Shown here: positions 54,106 to 61,911 of the stretch, one piece after another
How positions within the stretch are numbered: the stretch's first letter is position 1
How the letters are laid out: the number at the start of each line of letters is the position of its first letter
Origin: Erginobacter sp964587835
GTDB taxonomy: Bacteria; Auribacterota; Erginobacteria; Erginobacterales; Erginobacteraceae
Assembly (NCBI GenBank): GCA_964587835.1
Contig: CAZPMN010000001.1
Coordinates: 117,546 to 181,545 of the forward strand
Direction of reading: 5' to 3'
Length of the DNA: 64,000 nucleotides
Position numbers and translations under genes: made by a program
Notes under the pieces: generated by a model
Told to the model about the DNA's origin: nothing
What the model saw: only the letters and a program-made list of their open reading frames with translations
The model's database searches: none

Positions 54106-57100
54106 TCACATCCCCCCGGTGACCTCTTCGGTTACCAGGATGGAGTCGGCTTCCTCCCCCAGGACCTTGAGGGCGGTTTCGATCCGGTAGCTTTCACCGT
54201 CGCTGTAGACGATCACCGCCCCCATCTCCTTGGTGTTGTAAGCGGTTATGTCCCGGGCCCGGCAGAATTCCCAGGCGGACTGGAAATTCTTATCCTCCCG
54301 CCCGAAGGCGCCACCCGGGTACTGGAAGATCGCCACCTGGGGGTCGATCAGCTGGATAGGGGAGAGGGGGTCGAAGTAGCGTCCGCCCTTGCCGAACTGG
54401 GGAGCCAGGTAGATGGTACTCTTGAAGTCCCGCACGTTCTGGGCCAGGTTGTTGAAACCATCATTGTCGAGCAGGCTGGGCAGGAGCAGGGAAACCTCAC
54501 CGTAGCTGATCCGGAGGACCACCGAGTTGACGTTGCTGATGTACTTTCCCTTGACCAGTTCCCGGCCGGGGTTGAGAACCTTGATCTCGAATTCGACTCC
54601 CCGGACGGTCGCCGGATCGATGATGTCAATCCCCTGGCGGGCGGTCAGGAGTGGGATATTCTTCCTCCAGGCGGCGAAGATGAACCGGTGATACTGGAGG
54701 AAGGTTTCCTCGCCTCTATAGAGGGTATCCGATGGGTTGTCGCTTTCGAACCGAACCGCGGCGACAAACTTGTCGTACAGTTCCATTCGGTAGGCGATCA
54801 GCTCCGCCGGTTCTTCGAGCACCCCGGCTTCCTCCCAGACCAGCCACTGGATAGGCTGGGGAAGGTTGGAGACAAACCCGTGGTACTCCTCGGCGGGAAG
54901 AAGGTCGAAGTCCCATTTTTCGGCCAGGGCTTCGGCTTCGGCCACCGTGACCTCCTGGTTCGGATAGAGCCACTCCCTGGTGGAGATGATCGAGTCGATC
55001 AGTTCCTGACGGGCCGCCGTTTCCTTTTCGTTGAAGGTATCGATGGCTTCGCGGGTAATCTTTTTCGGGTCGTAGCGGGCGGAGGGGCCCGGAGGCAGCC
55101 CGTTGATGGCGGCGTTGAGCCTCTCCTCGGGGATCCGGCGGAAGTGCTTGATGAAATCCATTGTCTCCAACGGTTCAATCTGGTTGAGAAGGAGGACTTG
55201 GTACCAGTGCTCTGATTCACCCCGGTTCCGGGGGGCCAGGGCGATTTCAAACCGCTCCAGGCTGATGTCTCCGGGACCGAATTCCGAGGGGGGAATCGGG
55301 GTATAGAGCCGATTGATGTGATAATCGTCGGAGCCCACGATGTAGTTGAGACCGCCGAGAAGGCGCTGGTCGGGGTTGGAGCAGACGACCGCATCAAAGG
55401 AGATGACGCGTTCCGCGAGGAGGACTTCCTCCACCGTTCGCTGTCCCTGGTTAAGGTAGGAATAGCGGTCCCGGTAAAAGCTCCACTCTTCCGTCCCCCC
55501 GTCGACCAGGATATTCTTCCCGTTCGGGGTTCGGATCAGGGATGCCATCCCATCCGTCCAGCCCATCGAGAAGATCATCACCTTCAATTCCGGGGTTCGG
55601 GAGGCGATGAAGCCGGTAGTAAAGGTAACGGCGGCGATCAGCAGCGCGGCCAGGGCGGCGAAAGCCCGCAGCCGGCAGCTCCGGTCGGAGAGGGAGTCTT
55701 TTACCCGGACAAAGGCGATCTTCAGGTTGAGAACGATCTTCTCGCGGTAGATGAAGAAAGCGACCAGCAGATAGAAGGCAACCAGGGGCGGCGCCGAAGG
55801 TTTCGGCATCTGGGGGTAGGGAAGGACCCGGGCGAAGAAGTCATCCATCACGATGAAGAAGTGCATCCCGATCCAGTTGGCGGCGGTCAGCACCAGGGCG
55901 ATATGGATCCCGATCAGGGGGATGAAACCGATCAGGGTGGCGATCATGCCCAGGGGGAGGATGACCCCGATCAGGGGGATGGCGATGAAGTTGGCGAAGG
56001 GGGCGGCCAGCGACATCCGGTGGAAGATCACCATCGAGAGCGGGATGATGCTGCACTGGATGGCGGCCTGGGCGGCGATAAAGGTTCTCAGCCACCGTCC
56101 GGGAATCTTGCGGAAGGCGGGGCGGAAAGGGATCACCTGCTGGATCCCGAAGGCGACCGGGATGGCGATCAGAAATCCCCAGAAGAGCCGGGCCCGGAAG
56201 ATGCCCAGGGGATTACCCAGATTCATGAAAATCAATCCGATCCAGACCACGATCGCGGCCGCGGTCACCAGGCTATGGAGGTTGTTGAGCTTGTAGTTGA
56301 AAAAGTCCTCCACCGGCCCGCTGAGCATCCCGAGAAAGAGGACGGCGGAGAAGGACATCAGGAAGGAGGCCGAGTCCAGGATCAGGGGTCCGCCGTAGCC
56401 GGCCGGCATGAAGCAGATGATCACGATGGCGGCGAAGCAGATCGCCATCACCAGCGATTTGGCGATGTTCTTTCCGAAATAGGTGAAGAAGATGAGCACG
56501 AAACTGTTCATGGTGGCCGCCCGCAGGGTCGAGGGCCGCCCTCCGGTGATGATGGTGAAGATGATCAGGAAGAGGACCGCAATCGGGGCCCAGATCGATT
56601 TCGGGATCGGGGTCTGGTTGAAGATCAGCAACAGCAGCCCGGCGATGATCGTCACGTGCAGCCCGGAGACCGCGAAGACGTGAGCCGTACCCGCGGCCTG
56701 GGAGTCTTTGACGATCTTGTCCGGGACGCCCTGCCGCAGCCCGATGAAGATCCCGGAGAGGAAGCCTGACTCCGGAAAGGGGGTGGTCTGGCGGATGACC
56801 TCCAGCAGGTCGTACTTGATCGACATACAGGTGTAAATGGCCGGGTTGCCGATGTTCTCCCGGATGATCTCGATGGTGTCCAGTTCTTTGGTCGTCCAGT
56901 TCTCCCGGCCCCGGATCGTGGACAGGGCATAAGTGTTGACCGATTCCAGGTAGGCCCGGTAGTTAAATCCGCCCGGGTTTTCGGCGGTGGGCGGGGTCTG
57001 GACGGGGGCGGTGATTTTCACCGTGTCACCGTAGGCCTGGTGCCGGGAGACCAGGGGATAGACCTCCTCCCGGTTCATATCGGCGTCGAAGACGCGGCAG

Positions 57101-57912
57101 AGGAGCCAGCCCTGGGTGACCCGGCCCATCCAGCCTTCTTTCGGATCAGGCGGGCCCGCCTCTTCCAGGGCCATCTGGATTCGATCGATATCCTGCGGGG
57201 TGGGGGTGAATTCCCCGTCAGCGAACTCAGCGATGATCGCCTTGACCGGGTCCGTGTTCGGATCCCGCGCCAGCCGGTCCCGGACCCGAACCAGCGCGAG
57301 GAGCGCCTCTTCCTCGCTCTCCCACTCCCGGTCGAGGGCCAGCAGTTCGGCGATGATCGCGGCCAGGGTCTGCCGCCCGTCGGGCCGCCGGTCGATCTTG
57401 ACCACCAGGGAGGGTTCGATGGCCAGCCGGGTATCTTTGTTCTCCGGTCGGACTTCCGGTTCCTTGACGATAATCCCGTAGACCACGCTCTGGGTGTTGC
57501 GGTCGTCACCGCCCCAGTGGACCAGGTGGTGCGGGGAGGTGGTGTCGAGGTGGATCCGGGTCAAACCGTAGCCCAGAACCAGGGCGGAGAGGATCCAGAC
57601 CGGCAGCGGCTTCTGCTTGATGAACCCGAGAAGAATCGAGGTCAGCAGCAGGAGCACGAATATCCCCATCAGGTAGATGTCGAGGGAGTGGTCGGCCGGG
57701 AGGGCCAGCATAACCACGCAGACGGCGGCGCAGAAGAGGAGGAAGGCCAGCACCCGGGAGCGATAGAAAAAGGCGATAACGCTTCCGGCAAGGATGAAGC
57801 CGGCCGCGACCAGGGCCGGGGTGTAAAGTTGCTCGGAGCCGGAATGGATCAGCTGCATCACGATTCCGACGGCCAAAAACGAGGCGAAAGAAACGATGTA
57901 AGTCTGCATCAA
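54106..57912 (-). CDS. comEC: ComEC/Rec2-family DNA-uptake channel protein with a degenerate hydrolase domain
   Basis: 1268 residues, against roughly 750-850 for typical ComEC. N-terminal membrane segments and a DUF4131-like region hold an extra charged block (about 175-262). The Competence domain (about 365-720, many TM segments) has the conserved AHVFAVSGLHVTII. The C-terminal MBL-like part (from about 775) starts FSMGWTDGMASLIRTPNGKN instead of 'DVGQGDA', and the HPDYDHVGG motif reads SNPDQRLLGG (845-854), so metal ligands are lost. An insertion of about 200 residues follows. The channel may act with the separate active MBL lipoprotein encoded downstream. Confidence 0.85.
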   Translation of the reverse strand: MMQTYIVSFASFLAVGIVMQLIHSGSEQLYTPALVAAGFILAGSVIAFFYRSRVLAFLLFCAAVCVVMLALPADHSLDIYLMGIFVLLLLTSILLGFIKQKPLPVWILSALVLGYGLTRIHLDTTSPHHLVHWGGDDRNTQSVVYGIIVKEPEVRPENKDTRLAIEPSLVVKIDRRPDGRQTLAAIIAELLALDREWESEEEALLALVRVRDRLARDPNTDPVKAIIAEFADGEFTPTPQDIDRIQMALEEAGPPDPKEGWMGRVTQGWLLCRVFDADMNREEVYPLVSRHQAYGDTVKITAPVQTPPTAENPGGFNYRAYLESVNTYALSTIRGRENWTTKELDTIEIIRENIGNPAIYTCMSIKYDLLEVIRQTTPFPESGFLSGIFIGLRQGVPDKIVKDSQAAGTAHVFAVSGLHVTIIAGLLLLIFNQTPIPKSIWAPIAVLFLIIFTIITGGRPSTLRAATMNSFVLIFFTYFGKNIAKSLVMAICFAAIVIICFMPAGYGGPLILDSASFLMSFSAVLFLGMLSGPVEDFFNYKLNNLHSLVTAAAIVVWIGLIFMNLGNPLGIFRARLFWGFLIAIPVAFGIQQVIPFRPAFRKIPGRWLRTFIAAQAAIQCSIIPLSMVIFHRMSLAAPFANFIAIPLIGVILPLGMIATLIGFIPLIGIHIALVLTAANWIGMHFFIVMDDFFARVLPYPQMPKPSAPPLVAFYLLVAFFIYREKIVLNLKIAFVRVKDSLSDRSCRLRAFAALAALLIAAVTFTTGFIASRTPELKVMIFSMGWTDGMASLIRTPNGKNILVDGGTEEWSFYRDRYSYLNQGQRTVEEVLLAERVISFDAVVCSNPDQRLLGGLNYIVGSDDYHINRLYTPIPPSEFGPGDISLERFEIALAPRNRGESEHWYQVLLLNQIEPLETMDFIKHFRRIPEERLNAAINGLPPGPSARYDPKKITREAIDTFNEKETAARQELIDSIISTREWLYPNQEVTVAEAEALAEKWDFDLLPAEEYHGFVSNLPQPIQWLVWEEAGVLEEPAELIAYRMELYDKFVAAVRFESDNPSDTLYRGEETFLQYHRFIFAAWRKNIPLLTARQGIDIIDPATVRGVEFEIKVLNPGRELVKGKYISNVNSVVLRISYGEVSLLLPSLLDNDGFNNLAQNVRDFKSTIYLAPQFGKGGRYFDPLSPIQLIDPQVAIFQYPGGAFGREDKNFQSAWEFCRARDITAYNTKEMGAVIVYSDGESYRIETALKVLGEEADSILVTEEVTGGM

Positions 57913-57936
57913 GCGACCCCCGAATTGATTGTGACT

Positions 57937-58080
57937 TCAGTTCTTGGCCAGGGCGGAGTAAAAATTGCGGTTGGAGACCAGGTTATAATCCCGGCGGTAA
58001 TTCTGGTTGAGAACCAGAACGGCGGCTCCAGCCAGGGCGGCAACCAGGAGGAGGTAGATAAGGCCCTTCGCGCTTCCCAT
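57937..58080 (-). CDS. 47-residue small membrane protein
   Basis: Read directly from the minus strand: ATG 58080 with AAGGAGG 6 nt upstream and TGA at 57937-57939. Residues 7-24 (LIYLLLVAALAGAAVLVL) form one membrane segment; the tail is polar and aromatic (NQNYRRDYNLVSNRNFYSAL). It is 24 bp upstream of comEC on the same strand, so it may be part of the uptake machine. I recognise no family. Confidence 0.7.
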   Translation of the reverse strand: MGSAKGLIYLLLVAALAGAAVLVLNQNYRRDYNLVSNRNFYSALAKN

Positions 58081-58209
58081 AACGGCCTCCTTGTTTCAGA
58101 AAGTTGGGTCGATTAAATTTGACGGGGCCAGGCCGTCAATATTCAACTGCTCGGTTCATTCCGGAAAAACCGACCGCCGGAGCGGGCCCGCAGTCGGCCG
58201 CAAGTGTGC

Positions 58210-59538
58210 TCAAGAATAATCGTGAATGCCTTCCCTGTCAACCACCTTGTAGATGATCGGATAAGGCCGGCACGGAGCATCCTCAACCGTGACCGCTTTT
58301 CGGGCCCGGTCGGCGATCGCCTCCAGGCCCTCCTCACGGTTGGTGAAGAGGGTGAGGAGGGTATCTCCGGCGGCAACCCGGTCGGCGACCTTGGCCGAGA
58401 AGATAATCCCGGCGGACATATCGATCTTGTCCTCGGTCTTCTCCCGCCCGGCCCCCAGGGCCACTCCGATCATCCCCATCTCCAGGGTATCGATCGCGTG
58501 GACGTAGCCATCCTTTTCGGTCCGGATCGGGATCTTTTTTCCAGCTTCCGGAAAGAGTCCGGGGTCGTCGATGTAGGCGTTGTCTCCACCCTGGGCGGCG
58601 ACCATTTCCTTGAACTTGGCCAGGCCCCGGCCATCGGCCAGTGCTTCTTCGGCCAGTTTCTTCCCCTCGCCGACGGAATCGGCCTTCCCCCCCATCTCCA
58701 CCATCATCCCGGCGATCTCCATCACCACGGTCATCAGGTCTTCGGGGCCTTCGCCCTTGAGGCAGGCGACGGTCTCGAAGATCTCCAGGGCGTTCCCGGC
58801 GTAGAAACCCAGCGGCTGGTTCATATCGGTGATCAGGGCCTGGGCCTGTTTCCCGCTCAGGATGGCGATATCGACCAGGGTCCGGGCCATCTCCTCGGCC
58901 ATCTCCAGGGTGGCCATAAAGGCGCCTCGTCCGGTCTTGACATCAAAGACAAAAGCATCCGGCCCGGCGGCCAGTTTCTTGGACATAATCGAGCCGGCGA
59001 TCAGGGGGATGCTGTCCACCGTGGCGGTGACGTCTCTCAGAGCGTACATCTTCTTGTCAGCCGGGGCCAGCGACTTGGTCTGGCCGATGATCGCCACCCC
59101 GATTCTCTTCACCTGCTCGATGTACTCCTCTTCCGTGAGGTCGACCCGGAACCCGGGGATCGCCTCCAGCTTGTCGAGGGTCCCGCCGGTATGTCCCAGC
59201 CCCCGGCCGCTCATCATCGGGACCGGGATTCCCAGCGAGGCGACCAGGGGCGCCAGGACCAGGCTGACCTTGTCGCCGACCCCCCCTGTGCTGTGCTTGT
59301 CCACCTTGACCGCCTTGATCTCGGAGAGGTCGATCTTATCTCCGGAGTCGAGCATCGCTTTGGTCAGGGCGGTGGACTCCTCCGCCCCCATCCCGCGGAT
59401 GAAGATCGCCATCATCAGTGCCGCCATCTGGTAATCGGGGATGTCGCCTTTTGTGTAACCCTCGATAAAGAAGATGATCTCTTCCGAGGAGAGAGCCTCC
59501 CCGTTTCTTTTCTTCATAATGATCTCGTACGGTCTCAT
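58210..59538 (-). CDS. pdp: Pyrimidine-nucleoside (thymidine) phosphorylase
   Basis: 442 residues from ATG 59538 with GGGAGGTGG upstream. KVDKHSTGGVGDKVSLVLAP is the phosphate-binding signature, MMSGRGLGHTGGTLDKLE and SIMSKKLAAGPDAFVFDVK complete the active site. It could be thymidine phosphorylase (DeoA) or the broader pyrimidine enzyme; sequence alone does not decide. With PNP and DeoB on the same strand it gives nucleoside salvage or catabolism. Confidence 0.93.
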   Translation of the reverse strand: MRPYEIIMKKRNGEALSSEEIIFFIEGYTKGDIPDYQMAALMMAIFIRGMGAEESTALTKAMLDSGDKIDLSEIKAVKVDKHSTGGVGDKVSLVLAPLVASLGIPVPMMSGRGLGHTGGTLDKLEAIPGFRVDLTEEEYIEQVKRIGVAIIGQTKSLAPADKKMYALRDVTATVDSIPLIAGSIMSKKLAAGPDAFVFDVKTGRGAFMATLEMAEEMARTLVDIAILSGKQAQALITDMNQPLGFYAGNALEIFETVACLKGEGPEDLMTVVMEIAGMMVEMGGKADSVGEGKKLAEEALADGRGLAKFKEMVAAQGGDNAYIDDPGLFPEAGKKIPIRTEKDGYVHAIDTLEMGMIGVALGAGREKTEDKIDMSAGIIFSAKVADRVAAGDTLLTLFTNREEGLEAIADRARKAVTVEDAPCRPYPIIYKVVDREGIHDYS

Positions 59539-59743
59539 CGCCACCTCCCGGGCTGAATTGTTTTTGCTCTGAAATGCCGCGGCCGTTCGGCCCCCCGCTC
59601 TCCGGATTTCGGCGAACTGGGCTCGCTGTCCCTGCCCCAGCGAAAAACCAGGATTCTATCCGCCCCTAAAGGACCCTGTCAAGGGATACCGCCGCCCGCC
59701 CCCCCGGCACGAATATTCTTCCGAATAGATTCCCGGTTAGATG

Positions 59744-59770
59744 TTGTCAACTTGTCGATTGTGCTATACT
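59744..59770 (+). promoter_or_regulatory. Putative promoter of the YejM-like gene
   Basis: TTGTCA (59744-59749) and TATACT (59765-59770) with a 15 nt spacer, slightly short for sigma-70. The start of transcription would be near 59777, giving a leader of about 24 nt before ATG 59801. Confidence 0.45.
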
Positions 59771-59800
59771 AACCTGCTCCGGTATCCGGAGAGCGGCTAA

Positions 59801-61699
59801 ATGAAGAAATCAGCAGAGAAAGATCGGGCGTTGGCGCCCCGGCGAGGAGTATTCTATCGGGCCATCTTCCTCTCCGGGGGGCTCAACTCCCTGCTCTTTC
59901 TCCTCAACGGCTGGAACTACCTCTCCTTCCCCCCGGTGGGTTTCCTGGAGATCGCCTTCCGCGCCGCCGCCTACCTCGCACATTTCTTCCTCCTCGGCCT
60001 GATCCTCTCCCTGCTGGCGTCCCTGTTCTTCCTCCTCTTCCGCTTTCGGATTCTGGTCAGGATCCTGGCACCGGTCATCTTCACCCTGGGCCAGCTGGTG
60101 ATCTTCGTCGACATCCGGGTTTACGCCCACTTCAAGTTCCACTTGAGCCGGCTCACCCTCGAGGCGATGACCACCCCCGGCTACTGGGACTCGGTCCGCT
60201 TCTCCGCCTTTGACTGGACCGTCTCCTCCCTGGCCGTGATCGCCCTCCTGATCCTCCAGTACTTGCTCTTCGGTTTTCTCCTCCGCCGCCTCTCCCGGCG
60301 GGACCGGCTCTGGCGAGCGACCCGGCCCCGGCGGATCCTAATGGCGGTTTTCCTGATCGTCCTGCTCACCCTGGCCGAAAAGATCTCCTTTGGGGTGGCC
60401 GATTTCTATAACTTCACCCCGATCACCCGCTACGAGAAAGTCCTTCCCTTCTATCGGCCGATAACCTTCAACCGGCTCCTGGGTGGTCTCCTCGGTTCCG
60501 TGCCGGAATATGATCAATCCACCGCCCGGCTTCCGGCACTTTCCCGGCTGGAGTATCCCCGGCCGGGTTTCCGTTATCACGAACTATCCCGTCCCTACAA
60601 TGTGGTCTTCATCCTGGTCGAAAGTCTCCGGTTCGATATGCTCAGCCCGGAGACCACCCCCCGCCTGTCCGCCTTCAGCGAAAGGGCGAACACTTTTCTC
60701 AACCACTTTTCCGGTGGCTGTACCTCACGCTTCGGGACTTTCGGCCTCTTTTACGGACTCTATGGCACTTACTGGCACCAGATTCTCAGCGAGCGCAAGG
60801 GTCCGGTTTTGATCGGGCAGTTGAAATACAACGACTATCGATTCAAGGTGATGTCCTCCACCTCCCTCAATTACCCGGAATTCCGACGGACGGTCTTTGT
60901 TGACCTGGAGACTGAGATCGACGACCGCATCCCAGGCCAGAATTCCGGGGAGAGGGATCGGATAATGGTTGACCGTTGGTTGACCTGGCTGGAAGAGCTT
61001 CCTGACGGCAGGCCTTTCTTCAGTTTCTTCTTCCTGGACGCTCCGCATACCCCTTACACCTTTCCCGAAGAGTTTCGGAAGTTCGAGCCCTGTCTCGAAT
61101 CGGTCAGTTTTCTCAGAACCGACCTTGAGGAGGACCGGGAGGCTATCTTCAACAGCTATCGCAACTCGATCCACTACGTCGATTATAACGTCGGAAGGAT
61201 CCTGGAAGGACTGGAGGCGTCCGGCCGGTTACAGAACACCGTGGTCGTGATCACCGGCGACCACGGCCAGGAATTCTGGGAGCACGGTTACTACGGACAT
61301 AACGCGGCCTTTACCGATTACCAGGTCAAAGTTCCCCTGGTCCTCTGGATCCCCGGACAGGCCCCCCCCCGGAAGATCACCGCCCTGACCAGTCATCTTG
61401 ACGTCCCGGGAACGATCCTGAAAATCCTCGGCGATGAGAACGACCCCGCTCTCTACACCCTGGGCGCCGATCTCTTCGATCCCCCCGGGGATCGGGCCCT
61501 GGTCCTGGCCGGCTGGGACGACTGCTGCCTGATCACCCCCGAGGTTCGGATGCTCTTCTCCGTCGAGGCTTACAACGTCCTGCAGTCGGAGACGGTGGAT
61601 AACCGCTATCGGCCGCTCGAGGATCCGGAATTGGCCCGCCGGGAGAAGTCCCGCTACCTCCTCCCCGCCCTGGAGGAGATGGGACGGTTTATGAAGTGA
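59801..61699 (+). CDS. YejM/PbgA-like inner-membrane sulfatase-family protein
   Basis: 632 residues. Five membrane segments in the first ~200 residues form the DUF3413-type part, then a periplasmic alkaline-phosphatase-like domain starting VVFILVESLRFDMLSP. The nucleophile region is GGCTSRFGTFGLFYG and VITGDHGQEFWEHGYYGHN holds metal-binding residues. YejM (PbgA/LapC) monitors lipopolysaccharide in enterobacteria by a non-catalytic route. Here the motif 'SxRFDxL' suggests the metal site may still work. Independent transcription from the promoter at 59744. Confidence 0.8.
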   Translation: MKKSAEKDRALAPRRGVFYRAIFLSGGLNSLLFLLNGWNYLSFPPVGFLEIAFRAAAYLAHFFLLGLILSLLASLFFLLFRFRILVRILAPVIFTLGQLVIFVDIRVYAHFKFHLSRLTLEAMTTPGYWDSVRFSAFDWTVSSLAVIALLILQYLLFGFLLRRLSRRDRLWRATRPRRILMAVFLIVLLTLAEKISFGVADFYNFTPITRYEKVLPFYRPITFNRLLGGLLGSVPEYDQSTARLPALSRLEYPRPGFRYHELSRPYNVVFILVESLRFDMLSPETTPRLSAFSERANTFLNHFSGGCTSRFGTFGLFYGLYGTYWHQILSERKGPVLIGQLKYNDYRFKVMSSTSLNYPEFRRTVFVDLETEIDDRIPGQNSGERDRIMVDRWLTWLEELPDGRPFFSFFFLDAPHTPYTFPEEFRKFEPCLESVSFLRTDLEEDREAIFNSYRNSIHYVDYNVGRILEGLEASGRLQNTVVVITGDHGQEFWEHGYYGHNAAFTDYQVKVPLVLWIPGQAPPRKITALTSHLDVPGTILKILGDENDPALYTLGADLFDPPGDRALVLAGWDDCCLITPEVRMLFSVEAYNVLQSETVDNRYRPLEDPELARREKSRYLLPALEEMGRFMK

Positions 61700-61813
61700 T
61701 GGTCTGGCTGCTGCCTTTTACTGCCTTCCCCGGTTACTTTCCCGGCTTGACCCATTCACGGAGTAGGTGTATTATTAATATAAGGTTAGGCTTAATTAGA
61801 AACGTATGTTCAG

Positions 61814-61847
61814 TGTCATTGCGAGGAGCACAGCGACGAAGCAATCT
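61814..61847. repeat. Dispersed intergenic repeat, copy 2 (one arm)
   Basis: TGTCATTGCGAGGAGCACAG followed by CGACGAAGCAATCT matches the left arm of the repeat at 13702-13735. The right arm is not preserved; instead GTGAAGAGATCGCTTCAC at 61861 gives a separate 6 bp hairpin. Confidence 0.7.
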
Positions 61848-61911
61848 CAATCTTTTGCTGGTGAAGAGATCGCTTCACCCCGATAAATCGCGGCCCGCTT
61901 CTTATTGGACT

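Noticed and set aside
55318..56769. 483-residue plus-strand frame opposite comEC
   Set aside because: Translation is almost only Gly, Asp, Gln, Glu and Arg, as expected from the reverse of membrane-segment codons.
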